Assembly: GCF_023516615.1 (NCBI RefSeq)
Contig: NZ_JAMGBF010000110.1
Location: 1 to 48,591, forward strand
Source: Streptomyces panaciradicis
Lineage (GTDB): Bacteria > Actinomycetota > Actinomycetes > Streptomycetales > Streptomycetaceae
DNA: 48,591 nt
Direction of reading: 5' to 3'
Shown here piece after piece: positions 1 to 9,000 of this stretch (positions are counted from its first letter, which is position 1; each line of letters opens with the position of its first letter). Made by a program: the position numbers and the translations under genes. A model generated the notes under the pieces. That model was not told the origin of the DNA, did not search any database, and saw only the letters and a program-made list of their open reading frames with translations.

Positions 1-1
1 C

Positions 2-1576
2 CCCGCGTGGGGGCCGCGCCGCGCCGAGCGGACGGCCGGGGCGCCGACGGGTGGCGCGGTCGGGCGGTCTCCGGGTGTCCAGGCGCGTGCCGTGCGGGAG
101 TTGCTCGCCGGGGCCTTCCGCATGCCTGCCGACGAGGACCCGCAGGAGGACGGGGCCACGCTCGACGCCCCGGCCGGCGAGGGAGGCCCGGCCGCCGCGG
201 GCGCTCGGCGCGCGGACCCCGACGAGGTGCGCGGTCCGGACGGGCTGTCTCCGGGAGGCGCCGGTTCCGGCGGCGACGCGTCCGCCGAGCCGTCCCTTCC
301 GGCGCCGGCCCTCTCCATGGCCGCCCCCTCGCGCGACGGCGAGTTGCGGCGCACGTTCGCCGCTCTGCCGCCCCCGGACGCCGGGACGTTCGCGCGGACC
401 TGGTGGGGGAACGCGTGGGTCACGGCCCTGGAGGAGGGCGCGCTCGACGCCAAGAGACTGGCCCGGGGCAGGAGTTACGCCGAGCAGGGACACGTGGACG
501 CCATCACCGTCACACCGGGGCTGGTGCTGGCGTACGTGCAGGGCAGCCGTCCGCGCCCGTACCGGGTGCAGGTGCGGCTGCGCACGCTGGAGGACGACGA
601 CTGGCGGCGTTTCCTGGACGCCGCCGTCGAGCGGCCCGGGCACATCGCCGCGCTGCTCGACAAGGAGCTGCCGCACACGCTGGCCGACTGCGGGGTGCCG
701 CTGCTGCCGGGGCCGCGCGACCTCGACCCGCACTGCAGCTGCCCCGACCGCGGGCACCCCTGCAAACACGCCGCCGCCCTGTGCTACCAGACGGCCCGGC
801 TGCTCGACGCCGACCCCTTCGTCCTGCTTCTGCTGCGCGGCCGCGGTGAACGCGAACTGCTCGACGCCCTGTCGCGGCTGAACGCGGCCCGGGCGGCCCG
901 CGCCGCCCAGGAGCGGGAACCGGCGCAGCTCCCCGGCGTCCGCGCCGCCGACGCCGTCCTGGCCGAAGGCCGGCTCCCGGCCCTGCCGCCGCCGCTGCCC
1001 GTGCCCGCGCACCCCGGGCAGCCTCCTGTCTACCCGGCGGCGCCGGGCGGCCCCGACCCGTTCGCGCTGGACCAGCTGGCGACCGACGCCGCGGCCCGTG
1101 CGCACGCCCTGCTCAGCACCGGCCGTGACCCCGTGGCCGAGCTGACGCTGTGGCAGGACGCCGTCCGGGTCGCCGCCGCCCGCCCCGGTTCCGGCCTCAC
1201 CGCGGCCACCCGGTCCCTGTACGCCTCGCTGGCCGCCGCGTCCGGCCGCACCCCGGCCGAGCTCGCGCGGGCCGTCGCCGCCTGGCGACAGGGCGGTCCG
1301 GAGGGGCTCGCCGTCCTGGAGGAGCCCTGGGACCCGCCGGCCGGCCGCTTCGACCGTGCGCGTCCGCTGCTCCTCGCCGCGGACCTTCCGGCCTTCCGTC
1401 CCTGGCACAACCACCTCACCCACCCCCGCGGCCACGTCCAGCTCCGCCTCGGCCGTGACGGCCTCTGGTACGCCTACGAGTCCGAACCGGGCCACGACGA
1501 CTGGTGGCCGCGCGGCACGCCGGACCTCGACCCGGTGGGGGCGCTCACCGGTCTGGGCGCGCCGAACGACCTCTGA
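2..1576 (+). CDS. SWIM zinc finger protein (5' end outside window)
   Basis: The frame is open from the left edge with no in-frame stop. The first start codon inside the window is GTG at 92, which has no Shine-Dalgarno sequence, so the true start probably lies upstream. The N-terminal part is a low-complexity acidic and proline-rich stretch. It is followed by a conserved segment (FARTWWGNAWVTALEEGALD) typical of actinobacterial SWIM proteins. The SWIM zinc site is clear: CSC-PDRGHPCKH, i.e. CxCx(n)CxH. The C-terminal part is alanine-rich and ends in a WY-rich segment. SWIM proteins of this kind usually sit beside an SNF2-family helicase and may bind DNA or protein, and such a helicase could lie just left of the window. 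The family call is firm; the molecular function is unknown. Confidence 0.85.
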   Translation, partial: PAWGPRRAERTAGAPTGGAVGRSPGVQARAVRELLAGAFRMPADEDPQEDGATLDAPAGEGGPAAAGARRADPDEVRGPDGLSPGGAGSGGDASAEPSLPAPALSMAAPSRDGELRRTFAALPPPDAGTFARTWWGNAWVTALEEGALDAKRLARGRSYAEQGHVDAITVTPGLVLAYVQGSRPRPYRVQVRLRTLEDDDWRRFLDAAVERPGHIAALLDKELPHTLADCGVPLLPGPRDLDPHCSCPDRGHPCKHAAALCYQTARLLDADPFVLLLLRGRGERELLDALSRLNAARAARAAQEREPAQLPGVRAADAVLAEGRLPALPPPLPVPAHPGQPPVYPAAPGGPDPFALDQLATDAAARAHALLSTGRDPVAELTLWQDAVRVAAARPGSGLTAATRSLYASLAAASGRTPAELARAVAAWRQGGPEGLAVLEEPWDPPAGRFDRARPLLLAADLPAFRPWHNHLTHPRGHVQLRLGRDGLWYAYESEPGHDDWWPRGTPDLDPVGALTGLGAPNDL

Positions 1577-1589
1577 CGGTGCCGTGCCG

Positions 1590-1919
1590 TCAGGCCTTGG
1601 CCACGGTGAGCAGGACGACGGCGTCCTCGTCCGCCCGCAGGCTGTGGCGGGCCGGGGGGAGGGCGATGAGGTCGCCGGTCCGGCCGTCCCAGGACGTGTC
1701 GCCGCTGATGAGGCGGACCCGGCCGCGCAGGACCAGCAGGGTCGCTTCCCCGGGGCTCTCGTGCTCGGCCAGCTCGGTGCCGGCGGTCAGGGCGAGCACG
1801 GTCTGGCGGAGGACGTGTTCGTGCCCGCCGTACACGGTGGTGGCGCTGCGGCCGGTGGCGGCGGCCGTGGCGCGTTCGAGGTGCTCGCGGGCGAGTGCGT
1901 CCAGTGACAGTTTCTGCAT
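1590..1919 (-). CDS. Small cupin-domain protein
   Basis: A 109-residue protein starting at ATG 1919 (MQKLSLDAL). The frame stays open upstream, but that extension has non-coding character, so this start is preferred. It is a single cupin fold: a glycine-histidine pair in the first motif region (VYGGHEHVLRQTV), then EHESPGEATLLVLRGRVRL and GDLIALPPARHSL, the two conserved cupin motifs. These small cupins bind a metal and are often stress or redox associated; the substrate is unknown. It sits alone on the minus strand beyond the nar1 operon. Its upstream region carries two DevR/OsdR-like boxes (1984-2019), with the proximal box about 43 bp from a predicted start site, which links it to the anaerobic island. 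Confidence 0.85.
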   Translation of the reverse strand: MQKLSLDALAREHLERATAAATGRSATTVYGGHEHVLRQTVLALTAGTELAEHESPGEATLLVLRGRVRLISGDTSWDGRTGDLIALPPARHSLRADEDAVVLLTVAKA

Positions 1920-1983
1920 GGTGACCAGTGTCCGCGCGAGGCGCGGCTGCGGCCACCGTGGGTGCGGGCGGCGGCACCGCACA

Positions 1984-2019
1984 GGACCAACAGCCCCTGC
2001 GATGGGGGCTGTTCGGCCC
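1984..2019 (-). promoter_or_regulatory. Paired DevR/OsdR-like boxes upstream of the cupin gene
   Basis: On the minus strand the distal box reads GGGCCGAACAGCCCC (2005-2019) and the proximal box GGGGCTGTTGGTCC (1984-1997). The centres are about 22 bp apart. A possible -10 (CACGGT, 1955-1960) would put the transcript start near 1948 and the proximal box at about -43. The two boxes also form an imperfect stem-loop (AACAGCCCC / GGGGCTGTT). Assignment to a DevR-type regulator is by resemblance only. Confidence 0.5.
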
Positions 2020-2162
2020 GTGTGCCGCGCTTGCGGGTCGGCGATGCTTCTTCCCGGAACCGGACGGCGGGAGCCGCCGAAGGTCGCTGTCACCCGTGCG
2101 CCGAGTGTTCTCCATGCCTGACGGCCGCGGAGGGGAGCGGCGGCCCGCCGTCCCGGTCACCG

Positions 2163-2194
2163 CCGGCCGCCTCCCGTGCCGGGGAGGCGGCCGG
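2163..2194 (-). terminator. Strong hairpin, likely end of the nar1-VKOR transcript
   Basis: A perfect 13-bp stem (CCGGCCGCCTCCC, 2163-2175, with its complement at 2182-2194) with a 6-nt loop. It lies about 135 bp past the VKOR stop codon and has no T-run, as is common for Streptomyces terminators. Apart from this hairpin and the boxes at 1984-2019, the 409-bp stretch between the cupin and VKOR genes shows nothing I can call a gene. Confidence 0.55.
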
Positions 2195-2328
2195 CCCCCC
2201 GCACGGCGCCTGCCACGGCTGCCCCGCCTCCTGGCTCACCCTGCACCAGCGGCTCGAGCGCCGCATTCGGCAGCGCCATCCCGCGTTGCGGGAGGTCCGC
2301 GACAGCGCCGCGCCGCACGGCCCGCCGT

Positions 2329-2946
2329 TCAGAGCAGGCCGCTCCAGTAGGACCAGAAACGGGTGAGGACCAGCATCACGATCACCCCGTACCAGCCCGC
2401 CAGCAGCAGCCCGTGGGTGTCCCGCAGGACCGTGACCACACCGCGTGGCGCGCGCAGGATGCCTCGTTCCAGGCAGTGCAGGGTCAGGTACCAGAACAGG
2501 GCGATGGTGACGGCCCAGACCGCGGCGCAGTAGGGGCAGAGCTTGTTCAGCTCGTACAGGGACTGGCCCATCAGCCAGTGCACGAAGACCACTGCCGCCA
2601 GCGCCCCGGCGTCCAGCGCCAGCCACAGCCGGGGGTGCAGGCGGGCCCCGGCCAGCACGGCCACGCCCAGCGCGGTCACGGCCGCGAACGCGCCCAGCCC
2701 GAGCAGCATGTTGGGAAACCCGAAGAGACTGCCCTGGGCACTGGACATGACGCTGCCGCAGCTCACGACGGGACTGATGTTGCACGGCGGCCGGTAGCCC
2801 GGGTCCTTCAGCAGCCGCCAGTCGTCCACCGTGAGCTGGAAGGAGGCGAACCAGCCGACGACCCCGGCCACGAGCATGACCAGACCGGTGCGGCGTCCGG
2901 CGCCCACCGCACGCGTGGGCGGGAGGGGTGCGGGGGCGCCGCTCAT
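2329..2946 (-). CDS. Vitamin K epoxide reductase (VKOR) family protein
   Basis: A 205-residue polytopic membrane protein. The VKOR signature is present: a loop cysteine pair (PCNISPVVSCGSV) followed by SSAQGSLFGFPN, and the active-site CPYC motif in a later helix (ELNKLCPYCAAVW). Bacterial VKORs reoxidise DsbA-like or thioredoxin-like partners in disulfide-bond formation, using quinone. No thioredoxin domain is fused here. The start ATG at 2944-2946 overlaps the narI1 stop in an ATGA, so it is translationally coupled and is the fifth gene of the nar1 operon. I infer a role in thiol/quinone redox or exported-protein folding under oxygen limitation; that link is not demonstrated by sequence. 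Confidence 0.9.
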   Translation of the reverse strand: MSGAPAPLPPTRAVGAGRRTGLVMLVAGVVGWFASFQLTVDDWRLLKDPGYRPPCNISPVVSCGSVMSSAQGSLFGFPNMLLGLGAFAAVTALGVAVLAGARLHPRLWLALDAGALAAVVFVHWLMGQSLYELNKLCPYCAAVWAVTIALFWYLTLHCLERGILRAPRGVVTVLRDTHGLLLAGWYGVIVMLVLTRFWSYWSGLL

Positions 2947-3725
2947 GCCGCGCGGCGCGAGCCGGACGAGGAGCCCGCCCCGACGGCCGGCTTCGGTACG
3001 GGCGGTGTGCCGGCCCGCCGCCGGTAGACCAGGTAGGGCCGCACGAGATAGCCGACCGGCGCGCTCCACACGTGCACGAGCCGGGTGAACGGCCAGGCCG
3101 CGAAGAGCAGGCAGGCGCTCAGGGCGTGCAGCTGGAACAGCAGCGGCGCCCCGGAGATCGCCTCGGGCTGCGGGTGCAGGGTGAAGACGCCGCGGAACCA
3201 GACGGAGACGGTCTCCCGGTAGTCGTAGCCGCCGCCGAAGACGTTGTGCACGGCGGTGGCGCTGAAGCCCAGCAGGACCGTGAGGGAGAGGAGGGGGAAG
3301 AGCAGCTTGTCGCTGCGGTCGGTGGTCAGGCGGATCCGGCGGGCGAGCAGGCGGCGGGCGCACAGCATGCCCAGGCCCGTGACCATGGCGACCCCGGCGA
3401 CCGAACCCAGCGCCACGGCCGCGGTGTGGTAGGCGTGTTCGCTGATCCCGGCCGCCTCCGTCCAGGTGGCGGGGACGGCCAGGCCGACGACGTGTCCGGC
3501 GATCACGGCGAAGGCGCCGAGGTGGAACAGCGGGCTGCCCCAGCGCAGCCAGCGGTGCTCGAGGAGCTGACTGGTGCGCGAGGTCCAGCCGAACTGGTCC
3601 TGGCGGTAGCGCCAGACGTGCCCCACCACGAACACCGCGAGGCAGATGTAGGGGAAGGCGGTCCACAGCAGCAGGTCGGTGCTGCTCGCCGTGGCGGTGG
3701 CCGACAGGGTCAGCGGGGCGTTCAT
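2943..3725 (-). CDS. narI: Respiratory nitrate reductase gamma subunit (nar1)
   Basis: A 260-residue cytochrome b subunit of membrane nitrate reductase. It anchors NarGH and passes quinol electrons to NarH through two b hemes. The predicted heme ligands are visible: two histidines 10 residues apart (FHLGAFAVIAGH) and two 18 residues apart (QLHALSACLL...TRLVH), matching the spacing of H56/H66 and H187/H205 in E. coli NarI. Five hydrophobic segments are evident. The start ATG overlaps the narJ stop (ATGA), and its own stop overlaps the VKOR start. The family assignment is secure. Confidence 0.95.
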   Translation of the reverse strand: MNAPLTLSATATASSTDLLLWTAFPYICLAVFVVGHVWRYRQDQFGWTSRTSQLLEHRWLRWGSPLFHLGAFAVIAGHVVGLAVPATWTEAAGISEHAYHTAAVALGSVAGVAMVTGLGMLCARRLLARRIRLTTDRSDKLLFPLLSLTVLLGFSATAVHNVFGGGYDYRETVSVWFRGVFTLHPQPEAISGAPLLFQLHALSACLLFAAWPFTRLVHVWSAPVGYLVRPYLVYRRRAGTPPVPKPAVGAGSSSGSRRAA

Positions 3726-4513
3726 CGGGGGCCTTCCGTACGGCTGGTCGGGGCGGGCGGTACCCGGGTCGGCGGGGCGGGCGGCGGCGGCACGAACGCG
3801 CCCGGAGGCGCGAACTCGCCGTCCCCGTAGGTGCCGTAGGGATCGAGTCCGACGTCCTCGTTGGGCGGCCCCTCGGCGGCCAGCCGGGCCACCGCGGCCC
3901 GGTCGGCGTCGGTGGGCGGCGGCAGCAGGGTGAGCAGCGCGGCGAGGACGTGCCGGTAGGGCGAGTCGGCGTCGGTCAGCGCCCGGTGGATCAGCTCCAG
4001 GCCGCGCCGGTGCTGGCGCAGCGGCGCCTCGCCCCCGCCCGGGCCCGCCAGGGCGGCGAACTCCAGGACGACCGGGAGGTGGTCGGGCAGCTCGCCCCCG
4101 TCGGTGTCCCAGCCGGCGGCGCGGTAGCGCTGGTTGAGGGTGAGCAGCGCCATGCCGCGGCGCCGGGTGTCGCCGTGCAGGTAGTAGGTGAGGTAGAGGC
4201 TGCTCTTGCGGCGCAGGTCGAACATCTCGACGTAGTGCCGTTGCAGCGCCTCGGGCTCCTGCGCGGCGAACCAGCCGGCGAACCGCGTCAGCCGCTGCGC
4301 CGCCGGGGTGTCCGGCAGTGCCGCCACCACGGTCGTCAACTCGGCCCGCGCATCGGTCAGTTCCTCGTCCGGGTACTGCAGCAGCAGCGACACCAGCCGC
4401 AGGGTCAGCGCCCGGCCGGCGGTCTCCTCGGGCGTGAGCCGGGACGGGCGGCGGACGGCGGCCCGGACGCGGGTGCGCACGAGTGCGGGAATGGTCGTCG
4501 GCAGGGGGCTCAT
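3722..4513 (-). CDS. narJ: Nitrate reductase molybdenum cofactor assembly chaperone (nar1)
   Basis: A 263-residue NarJ/TorD-family chaperone needed to insert molybdenum cofactor into NarG before membrane attachment. The conserved segments are YVEMFDLRRKSSLYLTYYLH, GDTRRRG and ELPDHLPVVLEF. The C-terminus ends in a proline-rich tail after the GLDPYGTYGDGEF region. That tail is longer than in the second copy of this window (219 residues). The start ATG at 4511-4513 overlaps the narH stop (ATGA) and the stop overlaps the narI start, so translation is coupled along the operon. Confidence 0.93.
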   Translation of the reverse strand: MSPLPTTIPALVRTRVRAAVRRPSRLTPEETAGRALTLRLVSLLLQYPDEELTDARAELTTVVAALPDTPAAQRLTRFAGWFAAQEPEALQRHYVEMFDLRRKSSLYLTYYLHGDTRRRGMALLTLNQRYRAAGWDTDGGELPDHLPVVLEFAALAGPGGGEAPLRQHRRGLELIHRALTDADSPYRHVLAALLTLLPPPTDADRAAVARLAAEGPPNEDVGLDPYGTYGDGEFAPPGAFVPPPPAPPTRVPPAPTSRTEGPR

Positions 4514-6033
4514 GCTCGTCCTCCGTCGGACGCCCGGCGCAGGGTGGGGATGCCGAGCATCACCTTGCGGGGCTGCGGGTCGCCGGTGGTCTCCACCGGG
4601 CAGCGGTTCTCGATGGCGCTCAGCGCGGCCGCGTCCTCCTTGTGCGCGGCCGGCACGACGTAGCGGTCGGCGTACTTGGCGACGGCGAGCAGCCGGTGCA
4701 GGTCCTCGGCCTCGCCCGCGGTGAGCCCGACGGCCGCCAGCGCCGACTCGTCGGCCTCCTCGCCGAGCGTGCTCGAGCGCATGTGGGAGCGGAGCGCGGT
4801 GAGTTTCATCAGCACGCCGGCCACCACGTCCGTGTCGCCCGCGGTGAACAGCTCCGCCAGGTACTCCAGCGGGATGCGCAGCCGGGTGACGGCGGCGAAG
4901 ACATGGTCGGGGTCGTTCTGGTCGCCGCCCGCGCCGGTGACGGCGTCCAGCACCGGTGACAGCGGCGGCACGTACCAGACCATGGGCAGGGTGCGGTACT
5001 CCGGGTGCAGCGGCAGCGCCACCTTGTATCGGCAGACCAGGTCGTACACGGGGGAGCGGCGGGCGGCCGCCAGCCAGTCCTCCGGGATGCCCGACTCCCG
5101 TGCCGCGGCGGCGACTTCGGGGTCGTTCGGGTCGAGGAAGACCCCGCGCTGGGCGTCCAGCAGGTCCTGTTCGTCCGCGGTGGCCGCGGCCTCGCCGACG
5201 CGGTCGGCGTCGTACAGGAGCAGTCCGAGGTAGCGCAGCCGGCCGACGCAGGTCTCCGAGCAGACGGTCGGCTGGCCGGCCTCGATGCGCGGGAAGCAGA
5301 ACGTGCACTTCTCGGCCTTGCCGGTGGCGTGGTTGACGTACACCTTCTTGTACGGGCATGCCGTGACGCACATCCGCCAGCCCCGGCAGCGGTCCTGGTC
5401 GACCAGGACGATGCCGTCCTCGGTGCGCTTGTACATCGCGCCGGACGGACAGGCCGAGACGCAGGCGGGGTTGAGGCAGTGCTCGCACAGCCGGGGCAGG
5501 TGGAAGAGGAAGGTCTGCTCGAACTCGAACTTCACCTTCCGCGCCCACTCACCGGAGAGGTTCGGGTCGCCGCCGGCGTGTTCCGGGGCGCCGCCCAGGC
5601 CGTCCTCCCAGTTGGCGCCCCAGGTGATGGCGGTGGGGCGGCCGGTGAGCACGGACCGGGGGCGGGCGACCGGGATGTCCGGCCCGGCCGGGGCGCCGAC
5701 GAGGTTGTCGTAGTCGTAGGTGACCGGCTCGTAGTAGTCCTCGATGGACGGCAGGTCGGGGTTGGCGAACAGCGACAGCAGCCGCTTGACCCGGCCGCCG
5801 GAGCGCAGCACCAGCCGGCCCCGCTTGTCGAGCATCCAGCCGCCCTTCCAGCGCTGCTGGTCCTCGTAGCGGCGCGGGTAGCCGACTCCGGGCTTGGTCT
5901 CGACGTTGTTGAACCAGGCGTACTCCACGCCGGTGCGGTTGCTCCACGTCTGCTTGCAGGTGACGGAACAGGTGTGGCAGCCGATGCACTTGTCGAGGTT
6001 CATCACCATCGCCACTTGGGCCAACACGCGCAT
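4510..6033 (-). CDS. narH: Respiratory nitrate reductase beta subunit (nar1)
   Basis: A 507-residue iron-sulfur electron-transfer subunit linking NarI hemes to NarG. Four cysteine clusters are visible. The first is C16-C19-C22-C26 (CIGCHTCSVTC). The others are CEHCLNPACVSACPSG, CRGWRMCVTACPY (where a tryptophan replaces one cysteine, as in the [3Fe-4S] centre of NarH), and CTFCFP followed by CSETC. It starts at ATG 6031-6033, one base after the narG stop. Compared with the second NarH in this window (561 residues) it lacks a C-terminal extension of about 50 residues. Confidence 0.95.
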   Translation of the reverse strand: MRVLAQVAMVMNLDKCIGCHTCSVTCKQTWSNRTGVEYAWFNNVETKPGVGYPRRYEDQQRWKGGWMLDKRGRLVLRSGGRVKRLLSLFANPDLPSIEDYYEPVTYDYDNLVGAPAGPDIPVARPRSVLTGRPTAITWGANWEDGLGGAPEHAGGDPNLSGEWARKVKFEFEQTFLFHLPRLCEHCLNPACVSACPSGAMYKRTEDGIVLVDQDRCRGWRMCVTACPYKKVYVNHATGKAEKCTFCFPRIEAGQPTVCSETCVGRLRYLGLLLYDADRVGEAAATADEQDLLDAQRGVFLDPNDPEVAAAARESGIPEDWLAAARRSPVYDLVCRYKVALPLHPEYRTLPMVWYVPPLSPVLDAVTGAGGDQNDPDHVFAAVTRLRIPLEYLAELFTAGDTDVVAGVLMKLTALRSHMRSSTLGEEADESALAAVGLTAGEAEDLHRLLAVAKYADRYVVPAAHKEDAAALSAIENRCPVETTGDPQPRKVMLGIPTLRRASDGGRA

Positions 6034-6034
6034 G

Positions 6035-9000
6035 TCAGTACTCCACGTCCTGCGAGCGACGGCGGATGACCGTGACCTCGTCGCGCTGGTTTCCGGTCGG
6101 GCCGTAGTAGTTGAAGGCGTAGGTGAACTGCGCGTAGCCGCCCGCGAGATGGGTGGGCTTGAGCAGCAGCCTCGTGAGGGAGTTGTGGATGCCGCCCCGC
6201 TTGCCGCTGACCTCGGTCTTCGGCACGTTCACGGTGCGGTCCTGGGCGTGGTACATGTACACCGTTCCCTCGGGCATCCGGTGGGTGACCACGGCCCGGG
6301 CGGCGACGACGCCGTTGCGGTTGTAGGCCTCGATCCACTCGTTGTCCTTGACGCCGATCTTCTCGGCGTCGGCTGTCGACATCCAGATCGTGGGGCCGCC
6401 GCGGGACAGGTCGAGCATGTACTTGTTGTCCTGGTAGTTGGAGTGGATGGACCACTTCGAGTGCGGGGTGAGGTAACGCACCGTCACCTCCGCGCGTCCG
6501 TCCCGCAGCTGCTCGTCCCCGTAGTGCCTCGGGGCGTTCAACGGCGGCCGGTACACCGGAAGTTGCTCGCCGAGCTCGGTCATCCAGTCGTGGCTGACGA
6601 AGAAGTGCTGGCGGCCGGTGAGGGTGTGCCAGGGCTTGCGGTGCTCGGTGTTGATGACGAACGGCGAGTAGCGCCGTCCGCCGGTCTCCGAACCCGACCA
6701 CTCGTAGGAGGTGATGACCGCCCGGGGCTGGGTGCGGGTGTCGGCGAACGTGATCCGTTCCGCCTCCCGCTCGGCGGACAGTTCCACCAGGCCCTCGCTG
6801 CCGGTCTGCTCCTGCAGTCGCCGGAAGCCCTCCGTGGCCAGACGTCCGTTGGTGGTGCCGGACAGGGCGAGGATGGCCTCGCACATGTCGGTGGCGGTGG
6901 CCAGGGACGGGCGGCCGGCGGCCACGCCGTCGCGGACGGTGCCGTTGCGGTGGCGCAGGTCCTCGATCTCCCGGTCGGGGTGGACGGTGACGCCCTTGGT
7001 GGTCGTGCCGAGCGTGTCGAGGAGCGGGCCGACCGCCCGCATCTTCTGCGCCACGGCCGTGTAGTCGCGTTCGACGGTGACGAGCTTGGGCATGGTCCGG
7101 CCCGGGACGGGCTCGCACTCGCCGGCCTTCCAGTCCCGCACCACGCCGCCGGGCTGGGCGAGTTCGTCGGGGGTGTCGTGCTGCAGCGGCACCGCCATGA
7201 CGTCGGTGCGCGTGCCCAGGTGGTCGACGGCCAGCTCGCTGAACCTGTCCGCGATCGTCAGGAAGGTGTCGTAGTCGGTGCGCGCCTGCCAGGGCGGTGC
7301 GATGGCCGGGGTGAAGGCGTGCACGAAGGGGTGCATGTCCGTCGACGACAGGTCGTCCTTCTCGTACCAGGTCGCGGCCGGCAGGACGACGTCGGCGAGC
7401 AGGCCGGTGGACGTCATCCGGAAGTCCATCGCGACCAGCAGGTCGAGCTTGCCCTCGGGTGCCTCGTCGTGCCAGACCACCTCCCGCGGCCGGTGCTCGG
7501 GCGGGGTCTCGGCGGAGCGGACGGCCGCGTCCGTGCCCAGCAGGTGCCGCAGGAAGTACTCGTTGCCCTTGCCGGAGGAGCCCAGCAGGTTGGCCCGCCA
7601 CACCGTCAGCACCCGCGGGAAGTTGGCCGGGTCGTCCGGGTCCTCCACCGCGAACCTCAGCCGTCCTGACTTGAGTTCGTCGACGACGTGCTCGGCGACC
7701 GGCCGGCCCTGCGCCGCGGCCTCGTCGGCCAGGTCCAGCGGGTTGCGGTCGAAACCGGGGTGGCCCGGTGTCCAGCCCAGCCGCACCGCCTGCGCGAGGG
7801 TGTCGGCGAACGCCTTGCCCTTGAAGCGTCCCGCGCCGAGCGGCGAGGCCAACTCCTCGGGTCCGAAGGCCTCGTAGCGCCACTGGTCGGTGTTCAGGTA
7901 CCAGTACGAGGTGCCCGCCATGTGCCGGGTGGGCCGCTGCCAGTCGAAGGCGAACGCCAGATGCTGCAGCCCGGTGACGGGACGGACCTTCTCCTGGCCG
8001 ACGTAGTGCGCCCAGCCGCCGCCGTTGACGCCCTGGCAGCCGGTCATCGTCGTCAGCGCAAGAAACGCGCGGTAGATGGTGTCGGAGTGGAACCAGTGGT
8101 TGGTCCCGGCCCCCATCGCGATCATCGAACGGCCCTGGGTGCGCTCCGCGTTGCGGGCGAACTCCCGGGCGATACGGGCGGCCTGCTCGGCGGGCACCGA
8201 GGTGACGGTCTCCTGCCAGGCCGGGGTGTACGGCTGCGAGGCGTCCTCGTAGGAGGCGGGCCAGCTGCCCGGCAGGCCGGGGCGGTGGACGCCGTACTGG
8301 GCGAGCATCAGGTCGAAGACGGTGGTCACCAGCCGGCCGCCGACCGTGCGGACCGGCACCCCGCGCACCATCACCGAACCGCCCTCGGTGGGGCCCTCGT
8401 CGAAGCGCGGCAGCGCGATCCCCACGGTGTCCTCGGCCGACTCCAGCAGGCTCAACTCGGGCACCACGTCACCGAGTTCCAGGTTCCAGCGGCCCCGCTC
8501 GGCCTCCCCCCAGCGGAAGCCGAGCGAGCCGTTGGGTACCACCGGTTCGCCGGTGGCCGTGTCGAGGAGCACGGTCTTGGACTCCGCGTGCTCCGTGTCG
8601 TGCCCGAGGTCGGCCGCGGTCAGGAACCCGTCCGGGACCATGCCGTGTTCGCTCTCCCGCAGGGTCACCAGGAACGGCGCGTCCGTGAACGACCTCAAGT
8701 AGTCCCGGAAGTACGGCACTTCACGGTCGACCAGGAACTCGCGCAGGATCACGTGCCCCATCGCCATGGCCAGCGCCCCGTCCGTGCCGGGATGCGGGGC
8801 GAGCCATTCGTCGGCGTGCTTGACGTTGTCGGCGTAGTCCGGGCTCACCGCGACGACCTTGGTGCCGTTGTAGCGGGTCTCGGTCAGGAAGTGCGCGTCG
8901 GGCGTGCGCGTGACGGGGATGTTGGAGCCCCACATGATCAGATACCCGGCGTTCCACCAGTCGGCCGCCTCGGGCACGTCCGTCTGGTCACCGAACACCT

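Noticed and set aside
2095..2328. Possible short plus-strand gene between the cupin and VKOR (contains WLTLHQRLERRIRQRHPAL)
   Set aside because: Only a short stretch looks protein-like, there is no start with a ribosome-binding site, and a strong hairpin cuts through the region.
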